DNA from: AcAMD-5 sp044343935
GTDB lineage: Bacteria; Actinomycetota; Actinomycetes; S36-B12; UBA5976
Assembly (NCBI GenBank): GCA_044343935.1
Contig: JBIJDU010000001.1
Span: 1-64,000, forward strand
Reading direction: 5' to 3'
DNA: 64,000 bases
In this document: one piece after another, positions 1-7,722 of the stretch
Position numbering within the stretch: position 1 is the first letter of the stretch
Layout of the letters: each line of letters begins with the position of its first letter
Notes under the pieces: generated by a model
Seen by the model: only the letters and a program-made list of their open reading frames with translations
The model's database searches: none
Told to the model about the DNA's origin: nothing
Position numbers and translations under genes: made by a program

Positions 1-80
1 TATTCCGCTCCATCGGCGAATGCGCCCCAAACGCCAGTTGGATCTCCAACTGTTGTTTCAAGCCCAATCATTAGTTTCAT
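1..80 (-). CDS. Partial unknown gene, N-terminus only
   Basis: Only the first 26 codons lie in the window, reading from an ATG at position 80 and running off the left edge. A strong ribosome binding site (AGGAGG on the minus strand, 84-90) sits just upstream, so the start is well supported. The visible peptide begins MKLMIGLETTVGD and carries no obvious signal peptide or membrane segment. It is the last visible gene of the leftward dehydrogenase/SorC/GutM operon, 72 nt downstream of the gutM-like gene. The fragment is too short for me to assign a family. A sugar or polyol enzyme would fit the neighbours but that is a guess. Confidence 0.6.
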   Translation of the reverse strand, partial: MKLMIGLETTVGDPTGVWGAFADGAE

Positions 81-101
81 CCACCCTCCTCAGGGTGTCA
101 G

Positions 102-119
102 GTGGTCTGGTCTGACCAC
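102..119. promoter_or_regulatory. Short inverted repeat before the edge gene
   Basis: Perfect 6-nt arms GTGGTC (102-107) and GACCAC (114-119) around a 6-nt centre, in the 72-nt gap between the gutM-like gene and the edge gene. It could be an operator, for example for the SorC regulator two genes upstream, or a small hairpin that tunes expression within the operon. There is no T-run, so a terminator is unlikely. Confidence 0.35.
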
Positions 120-152
120 GTTCACCTAAAGGGTATCTGAAAAAAGGCCAAA

Positions 153-560
153 TTATGGCGCGTGACCAGTGTCACTTTCGTTCAAATTTTCTTCTTTGAG
201 CAGCACCTCAGCTGCCATTTTGGCTGCATCTTGTACTTTTTTTCTCAAAGTCTCCATCTGCTCCCCATTGGCGAGCGCAGTAAGCGGCTTACCCACCAGT
301 TGGGGATAGTCAACTGGGGATGCAAATACGGTCCAACCAACCAAGACTTTTGCACCAACAGTGATGCCATTTTTCTCCGAAAGCGCCACAAATGCTCTAC
401 CGCCGCGATAACGAAAGCCACCAATTCCAACTGCAGTGCGACCCAAGGCGCGAATCTCACGCAAGCTCTTACTAAAGCGCATCGATTGTTTTGCTGCAAA
501 ATAGAGTTGAAACACCCACATCGCTGCGATAACCAGCAAGATGTAAATTAAAACTTCCAT
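153..560 (-). CDS. GutM-like transcriptional regulator, membrane anchored
   Basis: A 135-aa protein resembling the glucitol operon activator GutM. Residues 1-22 form one hydrophobic helix, so the protein is probably anchored in the membrane with the rest in the cytoplasm. The following region (SLREIRALGRTAVGIG, then VGWTVFASP and VGKPLTAL) follows the pattern of E. coli GutM (QGRVGVGRSSGRF, MKGLTVFARP, TGMHLHEL). GutM acts with a second regulator on sorbitol genes in enterobacteria and lactobacilli. Here its start ATG (558-560) directly follows the stop of the SorC-family gene, so the two are translationally linked and may form one regulatory unit. The substrate is not known from the sequence. 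Confidence 0.72.
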   Translation of the reverse strand: MEVLIYILLVIAAMWVFQLYFAAKQSMRFSKSLREIRALGRTAVGIGGFRYRGGRAFVALSEKNGITVGAKVLVGWTVFASPVDYPQLVGKPLTALANGEQMETLRKKVQDAAKMAAEVLLKEENLNESDTGHAP

Positions 561-1526
561 TTAACGCCCCAGTCTTTGATCCTCGGCCAACTGGAGTAAC
601 GCTAGTGCACCTCTAGCGGTTGTGATCAATTCAGTGATGTGTTTTCCATTTATTGCGCCCAACATGCCCCGAGCCTTATCTGCGCCGGCAGCAAGGCCAA
701 TCACATGCTTTACGTTGCGTAACTGACTTAACTCGACCGCAATGATGCGATCATCAATGTTCTTATCAACGATATTTCCATCAATGTCATAAAAGCGAGA
801 GGCTAAGTCACCAGCTAAATTGGTATAAAACGAGGTATCAGTTTGTGGGTCGATTCCAGCTGCTCGCAGCAATGAGTTAGTAGAAGAGGAGCCACGAGAA
901 CCAATTCCAACAATTGCTAAATCAGCCTTCTCAGCTGAATCTAAAACTTCCTTAATGCTGGGTTCGGCCATAAATGCTTCACGTGCTTCTTTCGTTCGCA
1001 CAATTGCTGGTGCATGAAGTGTGGCAAATTCAGCATTAAATTTGGTAGCGAGCGTTCGGATTAAATTTTCACCGTTAATACCAGATGGAATTTCAGTCAT
1101 GCCACCCATTAGCGGAATGAACTTCAAATCTGGTCGATGATCTTCTTCAATTAAGCTAACCATTGCTTGCAGCGATCGGCCCCAAGAGATTGCAACCGTT
1201 GCATTGCGTTTTAAGTTATCTTTTAATGCTTGCGTAGCAAGCGTGCCAATTGCAAGCGTTTCATCAGAACCTTGCGGCACTCTTGCTACCCGAACACTGC
1301 GCAGCGGCAGCATTTCCAAGATGCGCTGTTCCAATCTGGCATCACGCAGCGCATTTTCAATTATTCGGATCTCAACAATTCCTTGCGCTCTAGCATCGCT
1401 GAGCATTCGGGAGACATTTGATCTTGAAGTTAGCAATTCTTTTGCAATTTGCTCTTGTGATTTGTGCTGCTCGTAATAAAGTCGAGCAGCTCGGACCAAC
1501 AGCGTTCTATCTCGTAGCATTGCCAT
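561..1526 (-). CDS. SorC/DeoR-type sugar-responsive transcriptional regulator
   Basis: A 321-aa SorC-family regulator. The N-terminus (about residues 8-60) is a helix-turn-helix typical of the family, with the segment SQEQIAKELLTSRSNVSRML as recognition region. The rest is the large sugar-phosphate-binding domain, recognised by the GWGRSL-like segment (SWGRSLQAMV), PLMGG and the VGIGSRG pocket motif. Such proteins bind a phosphorylated sugar and oligomerise on operators. The gene directly abuts the E2 gene upstream (stop at 1527) and the gutM-like gene downstream. The start at 1526 is supported by a GAGGTGAT sequence upstream; a second ATG lies two codons later. It probably controls its own operon. 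Confidence 0.88.
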   Translation of the reverse strand: MAMLRDRTLLVRAARLYYEQHKSQEQIAKELLTSRSNVSRMLSDARAQGIVEIRIIENALRDARLEQRILEMLPLRSVRVARVPQGSDETLAIGTLATQALKDNLKRNATVAISWGRSLQAMVSLIEEDHRPDLKFIPLMGGMTEIPSGINGENLIRTLATKFNAEFATLHAPAIVRTKEAREAFMAEPSIKEVLDSAEKADLAIVGIGSRGSSSTNSLLRAAGIDPQTDTSFYTNLAGDLASRFYDIDGNIVDKNIDDRIIAVELSQLRNVKHVIGLAAGADKARGMLGAINGKHITELITTARGALALLQLAEDQRLGR

Positions 1527-2600
1527 TTAGATCACCTCGTTTAGTGACTTTTCAAATTGAACTAAGGCTTTAGCGGCATCACCTGGATCGCCGACTCGAT
1601 GATCCATTGTTAATCCAGCAATAAGTTCTAATCCGTTATCCGTTTTCCTAATGCTGCCGATTGATAAAGCTGTGGCATGCGGTGCAATCAACATTACATT
1701 TGCTTGCAAAACATCGTAATCACCAAGATCTGTAATTGAAGTAGTTGCACCAGATAAATTTTCAACTGCAATTTTGCCGGTCATTGCTAGTTCTACTACT
1801 TGAGTTACCTCATCATCCCAATTATCATCAGGATTTGTTGGCACTGAAATTACTGGTGTCACAAAACCGTATGGGGCTTCAATGGCAACTGCTACTTTCA
1901 CATCTGTTAGTGACATTGCAGCATCGTTTTCCCAAAACACATGGAGATGCGGCATGGCAGTTAAAGTGTGTTGCCATGCCCGCAATAGCGTTGCCGTGCG
2001 CTTTGCGGCAGTCTTGCCAAACTTGTGATTAATTGAAATTGTGCGCAACACAGTAAATTGCGGAATTTGCGCGGAAGCCATAGTTACCTTCGCAATTTGG
2101 GTTCGCGCTTTGGCTCGTCGATCCGGATCAACTGATACTTTGAGATCAGTTACTTGAATTACGCCACTTGGACTGGCCGGCGTTACTTTTGCTAAGTCAA
2201 GGCCTAGCTCAGCTGCTTTTGCACGTGCCCCAGGCATTGCCAAAACTGATTTGGTTTCAGTTACAACAATTGGTGCTGCTGCGGTAACTTCAACCAGCGC
2301 AGTTTCAGTTTCAATTACCGCAGCTGGTGCATCAAATAAACCAGCCAACAGATCTTCACCTTCAGTTTCCAAAATAATGATTGGATCACCAACGTTAATC
2401 ATTTGGTTTGGCGTTGCACACAATTGAATAACTTTGCCCGATACGTCAGCTTCAACTTCCATATCTACTTTGTCGGTTGCGACATGAGCCACCACATCAC
2501 CAGCAGATATTTCTTGACCAACAGTTACGGTGTAATTGATTAGTTCACCCTCAGTCATAGTCATTGACATCTTGGGCATCACAATTGGCGACTGAGGCAT
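1527..2600 (-). CDS. 2-oxoacid/acetoin dehydrogenase E2 acyltransferase
   Basis: A compact 357-aa dihydrolipoamide acyltransferase. It has one lipoyl domain (about 1-80) with the lipoylated lysine at K44 in ATDKVDME, an acidic/Ala-Val-Thr-rich linker, an E3-binding subunit domain (about 122-153, MPGARAKAAELGLDL), and a short catalytic domain ending with the active-site segment TMDHRVGD, where H334 and D338 match the usual HRxxD pair. The family normally has DHRxxDG, so the residue after the Asp (Pro instead of Gly) is unusual. I start at the ATG at 2600 because it overlaps the E1-beta stop (TAATG); an upstream in-frame ATG would extend into E1-beta. No E3 (lipoamide dehydrogenase) gene is nearby, so it must be supplied from elsewhere. 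Confidence 0.88.
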   Translation of the reverse strand: MPQSPIVMPKMSMTMTEGELINYTVTVGQEISAGDVVAHVATDKVDMEVEADVSGKVIQLCATPNQMINVGDPIIILETEGEDLLAGLFDAPAAVIETETALVEVTAAAPIVVTETKSVLAMPGARAKAAELGLDLAKVTPASPSGVIQVTDLKVSVDPDRRAKARTQIAKVTMASAQIPQFTVLRTISINHKFGKTAAKRTATLLRAWQHTLTAMPHLHVFWENDAAMSLTDVKVAVAIEAPYGFVTPVISVPTNPDDNWDDEVTQVVELAMTGKIAVENLSGATTSITDLGDYDVLQANVMLIAPHATALSIGSIRKTDNGLELIAGLTMDHRVGDPGDAAKALVQFEKSLNEVI

Positions 2601-3589
2601 TATGGCTCCCGCATTAGTTGGACAGCTCCAGTAACAATGTCTTCTAGCTGTGGCACTGCTGCTTTTTCTAATTGTGGTGCGTATGGAATTGGAATATCCA
2701 TTCCGCAAAGCCGCTTAACTGGCGCTAACAGTGAATAAAGTGCTGGACCTTCGGCGATTCGAGCGGCAATTTCTGCCATAAAACCAACGTGCTTTGGTGC
2801 TTCTTGCACCAACATGACTCGTCCAGTTGCTGCAATTGCATCATTAATTAGGGTCATATCTAGCGGCGATAATGTGCGCGGATCAATAACGGTAGCTTCA
2901 ATACCCTGCGCTGCTAGCTGCTCAGCTGCTGAAACTGATCTAGAAACCATGACACCAGTTGCCACAATTACTAGATCTTTTCCTTCGCGCACTAAATCAG
3001 CGACACCAATTGGGGTGCGGAAAGGTTCTGCTGGTACCGGGCCGGAAGTTTTGTATAGCAATTTATGCTCCAACACAATAACTGGATTTGGATCATCAAT
3101 GGCTGCAAGCAGTAAGCCTTTGGCATCTCGAGCATTGCTTGGTAGCACAACTTTTAGTCCTGGAATGTGAGCAAACCAAGTTTCTAAACTCTGTGAATGC
3201 TGGGCTGCAGCGCCAGTGCCAGATCCGCTTGGCGCACGCAGCACCATCGGTACTGATAGCTCGCCACCTAACATGAAGTGGATCTTTGCGGCTTGATTAA
3301 CAATTTGATCCATCGCCTGTGCGGTGAAATCAGAGAATTGAATTTCAACAATCGGTCGCATCCCAACTAGTGCAGCACCAACTGCAGCACCAACAATTCC
3401 TAATTCAGAGATGGGAGTATCGCGGATTCGCTCAGCACCAAAGCGATGATACAAATCACCAGAGACCCCAAACGCCCCGCCATAAATTCCAATATCTTCG
3501 CCGAGCATGAATACATTTGGATCAGCATCCATTGCCTGACCAATTGCTTCTCTTACTGCCTCCGAGTAGGTAATGATGCGATCAGTCAT
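2600..3589 (-). CDS. TPP-dependent dehydrogenase E1 beta subunit
   Basis: A 329-aa E1-beta of the pyruvate/acetoin dehydrogenase type. The N-terminal pyrimidine-binding domain has the conserved glutamate of FMLGEDIG (E31) and the segment [18 protein letters not shown]; the C-terminal transketolase domain holds [11 protein letters not shown]. With E1-alpha it makes the heterotetramer that decarboxylates a 2-oxoacid (or cleaves acetoin) and passes the acyl group to the E2 lipoyl arm. Start and stop both overlap neighbours by one base (TAATG at 3589 and at 2600), a typical translationally coupled dehydrogenase operon. Choosing between pyruvate, branched-chain and acetoin as substrate is not possible from sequence alone; the short E2 and the regulators favour acetoin-type. 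Confidence 0.9.
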   Translation of the reverse strand: MTDRIITYSEAVREAIGQAMDADPNVFMLGEDIGIYGGAFGVSGDLYHRFGAERIRDTPISELGIVGAAVGAALVGMRPIVEIQFSDFTAQAMDQIVNQAAKIHFMLGGELSVPMVLRAPSGSGTGAAAQHSQSLETWFAHIPGLKVVLPSNARDAKGLLLAAIDDPNPVIVLEHKLLYKTSGPVPAEPFRTPIGVADLVREGKDLVIVATGVMVSRSVSAAEQLAAQGIEATVIDPRTLSPLDMTLINDAIAATGRVMLVQEAPKHVGFMAEIAARIAEGPALYSLLAPVKRLCGMDIPIPYAPQLEKAAVPQLEDIVTGAVQLMREP

Positions 3590-4599
3590 TACTTCACCTC
3601 CCGAAACACACTGGTGAGCAACTCTGCTGGATTTGAATCTGGTGCAGCAGATGCATCTTTAATGGCATCACGGGTTGCCTCTCGAACTTTTGCAGTTAAT
3701 TCATCAATTTCAGCCTGGGTTACTAAGCCTGAACTAAGAATCGTTTCTTGGAAGCGAACAATTGGATCTTTTGCTTTCCATTCATCAATTTCTTCTTTGG
3801 TTCGATATAAATTCTTATCGCTCTTGGAATGCCCCTTCCAGCGATAGGTTTCACACTCAATCAAAGTTGGTCCATGGCCACTTCGTGCTCGTTCAACCGC
3901 AGCAACTGCTGCTTGATAAACCTCGTTAACGTCATTACCATCAACAGTTACTCCCACCATGCCATAGGCAAGGGCGCGATCAGAAATTTTCTCCACTCGC
4001 ATACTTAATTCAGTTGAATTAGACATGCCATATTTATTATTTTCACAAACAAAAATAACTGGCAGATCCCAGATGGCGGCAAGGTTTAACGCTTCATGAA
4101 ATGCACCTTCATTTGTTGCGCCATCACCAAAGAAGCTAACCACCACATTAGATTCACCGCGCATTTTTTGAGCGAGCGCAGCACCTGCTGCAATAGGAAT
4201 GCCACCAGCGACAATTCCATTAGCACCTAAGTTACGAGTTTTAGTATCGGCAATATGCATACTGCCACCGCGACCTCGGCAATAACCAGTTTGCTTTGCT
4301 AGCAGTTCTGCCATCATGCGAGTTAGATCAGCACCTTTAGCAATGCAATGGCCGTGGCCACGGTGTGTGCTGGTGATGTAATCAGTTGGCTTTAGCGCAG
4401 CACAAATGCCAGTTGCACTTGCTTCCTGGCCGATAGACAAATGCATAGTGCCATGCATCAAACCGCGAGCGAACAAGCCATCAACTGCCTCTTCAAATGA
4501 TCGGATAGTTAGCATCGATTCCAGCGCGGCAAGGGCGGCTGATTTATCTGCCTCGAGCGAACCGGTCGCTGGTGAGATCAACGGGGTTATCGTGGTCAT
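3589..4599 (-). CDS. TPP-dependent dehydrogenase E1 alpha subunit
   Basis: A 336-aa E1-alpha subunit. The thiamine pyrophosphate motif runs from GDG (158-160) to NN (187-188), in a context ([17 protein letters not shown]) that resembles both acetoin dehydrogenase AcoA and pyruvate dehydrogenase E1-alpha. The catalytic region STHRGHGH is at 77-84. I place the start at the ATG at 4599 because an AGGAG lies 8 nt before it; an ATG 15 nt further up lacks one. It is the first gene of the leftward operon and faces away from the HPr gene across a 98-nt divergent promoter region. Confidence 0.9.
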   Translation of the reverse strand: MTTITPLISPATGSLEADKSAALAALESMLTIRSFEEAVDGLFARGLMHGTMHLSIGQEASATGICAALKPTDYITSTHRGHGHCIAKGADLTRMMAELLAKQTGYCRGRGGSMHIADTKTRNLGANGIVAGGIPIAAGAALAQKMRGESNVVVSFFGDGATNEGAFHEALNLAAIWDLPVIFVCENNKYGMSNSTELSMRVEKISDRALAYGMVGVTVDGNDVNEVYQAAVAAVERARSGHGPTLIECETYRWKGHSKSDKNLYRTKEEIDEWKAKDPIVRFQETILSSGLVTQAEIDELTAKVREATRDAIKDASAAPDSNPAELLTSVFREVK

Positions 4600-4615
4600 C
4601 TGGCTCCTGCACATT

Positions 4616-4634
4616 TGTGATTATTTGTCTCACA
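4616..4634. promoter_or_regulatory. Inverted repeat in the divergent E1-alpha/HPr promoter region
   Basis: TGTGA (4616-4620) and TCACA (4630-4634) are exact inverted copies separated by 9 nt, 17 nt upstream of the E1-alpha start and about 65 nt upstream of the HPr gene. The half-sites match the CRP half-site, but the spacing is 9 instead of 6, so a CRP site is not a clean fit. The SorC regulator of this operon is another candidate. The 4600-4697 gap must hold both divergent promoters; I cannot place their hexamers with confidence. Confidence 0.4.
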
Positions 4635-4697
4635 GAAGTGACTATTCTGCCATGAACCGCTTAGATATGTCCACACAATTTTTTTGGGAGGACCAAA

Positions 4698-4973
4698 ATG
4701 GTCGAGTTTGAAGCTGTAGTTGCCGCTGAGGTTGGTCTGCACGCTCGACCAGCAGCGTTGTTTGTGCAAGCCGTGGCTGCCTCTGGCTGCAAGGTAAATC
4801 TGACCAAGACTGCGGCTGATGGCACCATAAAAACTGCTGATGGCGCCAGCATTCTGCAGGTGATGTCATTGGGTGTGGCATGTGGGGAGAGCGTGAAGGT
4901 GGAAGTTGCAGGCGAGAATGAAGCTGTTGTCGCAGACCAACTGCAAGCACTGTTACTTGACCCTGCCCACTAA
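4698..4973 (+). CDS. ptsH: Phosphocarrier protein HPr
   Basis: A 91-aa HPr of the phosphoenolpyruvate sugar phosphotransferase system. The phosphorylated histidine is H15 in GLHARPAA, with R17 two residues later. S51 in ASILQVMSLG aligns with the regulatory Ser46 region of Firmicute HPr, although that does not show a kinase is present. The start ATG follows GGGAGGACC. It transfers phosphate from Enzyme I to sugar-specific EIIA components; neither is in the window. It sits divergently to an operon that carries a SorC regulator and a GutM-like protein, both commonly tied to PTS-imported polyols, and 9 nt before ispF. Confidence 0.9.
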   Translation: MVEFEAVVAAEVGLHARPAALFVQAVAASGCKVNLTKTAADGTIKTADGASILQVMSLGVACGESVKVEVAGENEAVVADQLQALLLDPAH

Positions 4974-4982
4974 CCTGCACCT

Positions 4983-5447
4983 GTGCGAACAGGTATTTCT
5001 TTAGACGTCCATCCCGTTGACCAGTCCCGCCCACTTTGGCTAGCAGGACTGCATTGGCCAGATCATGCTGGCCTGAGCGGACACTCTGATGGTGATGTTG
5101 CAGCTCATGTTGTTGCAGAAGCATTACTAAGTGCAACTGGGTTAGGTGATCTGGGCACGATTTTTGGGGTTGCTGATCCAACTAATGAAGCGATAACTGG
5201 TGAGCAAATATTGCAGCAGGTAGCGAAACTTGTTTTTGATGCTGGATTCAAAATTGAAAATGTTGCAGTGCAAGTTATCTGTCAGTCACCAAAGATTTCA
5301 ACTCGCAGATTAGAAGCTCAGGAAGTGCTGAGCAAAGCACTTGGTGCGCCAGTTAATTTAACTGCAACTAGCACTGATGGACTTGGATTTACTGGGCGCG
5401 GCGAGGGAATTGCAGCAATCGCCTCTGCATTAGTGAGTGAGAAATAA
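4983..5447 (+). CDS. ispF: 2-C-methyl-D-erythritol 2,4-cyclodiphosphate synthase
   Basis: A 154-aa IspF of the MEP isoprenoid pathway, which cyclises the CDP-ME 2-phosphate with release of CMP. The zinc ligands are visible as D8 and H10 (LDVH) and H42 (after SGHSDGDV), and the C-terminal CDP-binding segment GFTGRGEGIAA is intact. The start is GTG at 4983, 9 nt after ptsH. Its stop overlaps the cysS start by one base. In many Actinobacteria ispD precedes ispF; here ptsH takes that place. ispE lies at 52639. Confidence 0.93.
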   Translation: MRTGISLDVHPVDQSRPLWLAGLHWPDHAGLSGHSDGDVAAHVVAEALLSATGLGDLGTIFGVADPTNEAITGEQILQQVAKLVFDAGFKIENVAVQVICQSPKISTRRLEAQEVLSKALGAPVNLTATSTDGLGFTGRGEGIAAIASALVSEK

Positions 5448-6805
5448 TGAAGCTGTACAACACTCTCACACGAGATGTTTCTGAATTCGTTCCAATCGAA
5501 GCAGGCCAAGTATCAATGTATGTTTGTGGTGCCACCGTCCAAGGCAATCCACATATTGGTCATATGCGAGCTGCAGTCGTATTTGACTTACTTCGAAGAT
5601 GGTTTATTTTTAACGGATTTGAAGTCAGGTTTGTTCGTAATGTCACTGATATTGATGACAAAATTCTGCACACTGCGGTGCATGAAAATCGTCCATGGTT
5701 TGAAGTCGCCGGACACTATGAACGCGAATTCACTAACGCCTACAACGCCTTAGGAGTGTTGCCGCCAAGTGTGGAGCCAAGGGCAACTGGACACATCACA
5801 CAAATGGTCGAATTAATTCAAGATTTAATTGATCGAGATATGGCCTATGCCATAGATGGTGATGTTTATTTTGCGGTTGATAAATATGCTGCCTATGGCG
5901 AATTGAGCAACCAAAAATTAGATCAATTAATGGTGAGTGAAGATAGTGCAGAGCGCGCTAAGCATTTCAAGCATGATTTTGCCCTCTGGAAAAAAGTTGA
6001 CGATCAGCCAACTTGGCCGACCCCTTGGGGAGTTGGAAGACCAGGTTGGCATATTGAATGCTCTGCGATGGCCAGGTTTTATTTAGGTAAGAAATTTGAT
6101 ATTCATGGCGGTGGGTTAGATCTTGCTTTTCCACATCATGAAAATGAGATTGCTCAATCTAAAGCAGCTGGTGATGATTTTGCGCAGCGCTGGTTGCATT
6201 CAGCCTGGGTAACGCAATCAGGTGAGAAGATGAGTAAATCACTTGGCAACTCGTTGCAAGTACATGAAGTACTTAAGTTGGTAAGTGGGATGGAGCTAAG
6301 GTATTACCTTCTAAGCGCGCACTATCGATCTATGTTGGAATATTCACCAGCTGCACTTACTGAGGCTGCTACTGGATTTAATCGAATCACTAGTTTTCTC
6401 GCTCGAGGCCAGCTGTTAGTTAAGGATTCAGAAAGTTCACTGCCAAAAGAATTTATTGCAGCAATGGATGATGATTTAAATCTGCCAATTGCGTTAGGCG
6501 TACTGCATGAGACGGTTCGACGCGGCAATACTGCCCTGGCCGAAACTGATCTTGATTCATTAAAGGTTGCGTTAGCTGAAGTAATTGGCATGTTAAATGT
6601 GTTGGGGTTGAGTCAAGCACCAACTGTGGTGGAAGATACCCATCAAATAATTGATGGATTAGTGCAGGCATTATTAACTGAGCGAGAAGCAGCACGGGAA
6701 CGAAAAGATTTTGCAACTGCGGACGCGCTGCGAGACAAACTTATTGCTGCTGGTTTAACAATCGAAGACACCGCAACTGGGGTCAGATGGAGTATTTCGC
6801 GCTAA
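5447..6805 (+). CDS. cysS: Cysteinyl-tRNA synthetase
   Basis: A 452-aa class I aminoacyl-tRNA synthetase for cysteine. The HIGH signature is PHIGHM (35-40), the KMSKS signature is present at about 261-265, and the zinc site uses C27 (MYVCGA), the cysteine of IECSAMA and the downstream histidine and glutamate in HHENE. The C-terminal anticodon-binding helical domain is complete and ends with RWSIS. Translation is coupled to ispF (stop/start overlap at 5447) and to rlmB (overlap at 6805). Confidence 0.96.
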   Translation: MKLYNTLTRDVSEFVPIEAGQVSMYVCGATVQGNPHIGHMRAAVVFDLLRRWFIFNGFEVRFVRNVTDIDDKILHTAVHENRPWFEVAGHYEREFTNAYNALGVLPPSVEPRATGHITQMVELIQDLIDRDMAYAIDGDVYFAVDKYAAYGELSNQKLDQLMVSEDSAERAKHFKHDFALWKKVDDQPTWPTPWGVGRPGWHIECSAMARFYLGKKFDIHGGGLDLAFPHHENEIAQSKAAGDDFAQRWLHSAWVTQSGEKMSKSLGNSLQVHEVLKLVSGMELRYYLLSAHYRSMLEYSPAALTEAATGFNRITSFLARGQLLVKDSESSLPKEFIAAMDDDLNLPIALGVLHETVRRGNTALAETDLDSLKVALAEVIGMLNVLGLSQAPTVVEDTHQIIDGLVQALLTEREAARERKDFATADALRDKLIAAGLTIEDTATGVRWSISR

Positions 6806-7722
6806 TGGCTAAAGCAAAATTAACTGCAAAGCGAACTGGAAAAGCTCGCCCGGGTACCGGTGGAAAAAATCGTGACCGATTAAAAGGAAAAGGTGCTACG
6901 CCAAAAGCCAAAGATCGCAAGAATCACAAGGCTTATCAAGCGCCAGGGGCAAAGAAGCGGACTAAAACTACGCGTGCTACCCCACGCAGTAGTAGCAGCA
7001 AAGATTTAGTTTTTGGTCGCAATTCAGTTGTTGAAGTGCTTCGAGAGAAAGTTCCAGCAACCGCGTTGATTATGGCAGAGCGGATGGATTCAGATCCACG
7101 AATTCAAGAATGCATCGCACTTGCCAAAGCTCAGGGTATTGAAATGCTGATGGGTAATCGAACTGATTTAGACCGAATGACAGCTGATGGTGCGCATCAG
7201 GGAATTGTGTTAAAGGTTGCGCCGTACGAATATGCTGACGCAAAAAGTTTCCTTGGTAATGGACCAATCGTTGTTTTAGATTCAATAACTGACCCAAGAA
7301 ACTTAGGCGCAATCGCTCGATCTGCCGCTGCGTTTGGCGCGGCGGGGATTGTGGTAGGAGAGCGTCGCGGCGTTGGTGTTACGGCAGCGGCTTGGAAAAC
7401 ATCAGCTGGAGCGCTGGCACGAATTAAAGTAGCACAAGTTACAAACTTAACTCGGCAACTTAAGGCATATCAAGATGCTGGCGCACTAGTAATTGGACTT
7501 ACTGGCGATAGCAAACTTGAGATTGATTCGCTCAGTAAAGATCAATTGGATGCTGATTTAGTTTTAGTTGTTGGTGCTGAAGGAGAGGGCCTTTCCCGGT
7601 TGATTTCAGAGCAATGCGATTTCTTAGTACGCATCCCAATAAGTAAATCCGTCGAATCACTAAATGCATCTGTTGCGGCATCAATTGCGCTGTACGAGAT
7701 AAACCGAATTAAAAACGCTTAA
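6805..7722 (+). CDS. rlmB: 23S rRNA (guanosine-2'-O-)-methyltransferase RlmB
   Basis: A 305-aa SpoU/TrmH-family methyltransferase, expected to methylate the ribose of G2251 in 23S rRNA. Residues 1-62 are a very basic Lys/Arg tail common in actinobacterial members. A substrate-binding domain follows (VFGRNSVVEVLRE), then the knotted catalytic domain with motif 1 DPRNLGAIARSA (about 163-174), motif 2 GAEGEGLS and motif 3 SVESLNASVAASI. The start is the ATG at 6805, which overlaps the cysS stop; an ATG 18 nt upstream lies inside cysS. It converges with the DUF4032 gene, sharing the four bases TTAA for both stops. Confidence 0.9.
   Translation: MAKAKLTAKRTGKARPGTGGKNRDRLKGKGATPKAKDRKNHKAYQAPGAKKRTKTTRATPRSSSSKDLVFGRNSVVEVLREKVPATALIMAERMDSDPRIQECIALAKAQGIEMLMGNRTDLDRMTADGAHQGIVLKVAPYEYADAKSFLGNGPIVVLDSITDPRNLGAIARSAAAFGAAGIVVGERRGVGVTAAAWKTSAGALARIKVAQVTNLTRQLKAYQDAGALVIGLTGDSKLEIDSLSKDQLDADLVLVVGAEGEGLSRLISEQCDFLVRIPISKSVESLNASVAASIALYEINRIKNA

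Noticed and set aside
4616..4634. Classic CRP site
   Set aside because: The half-sites match but the spacer is 9 bp rather than 6, so I list it only as an unassigned inverted repeat.
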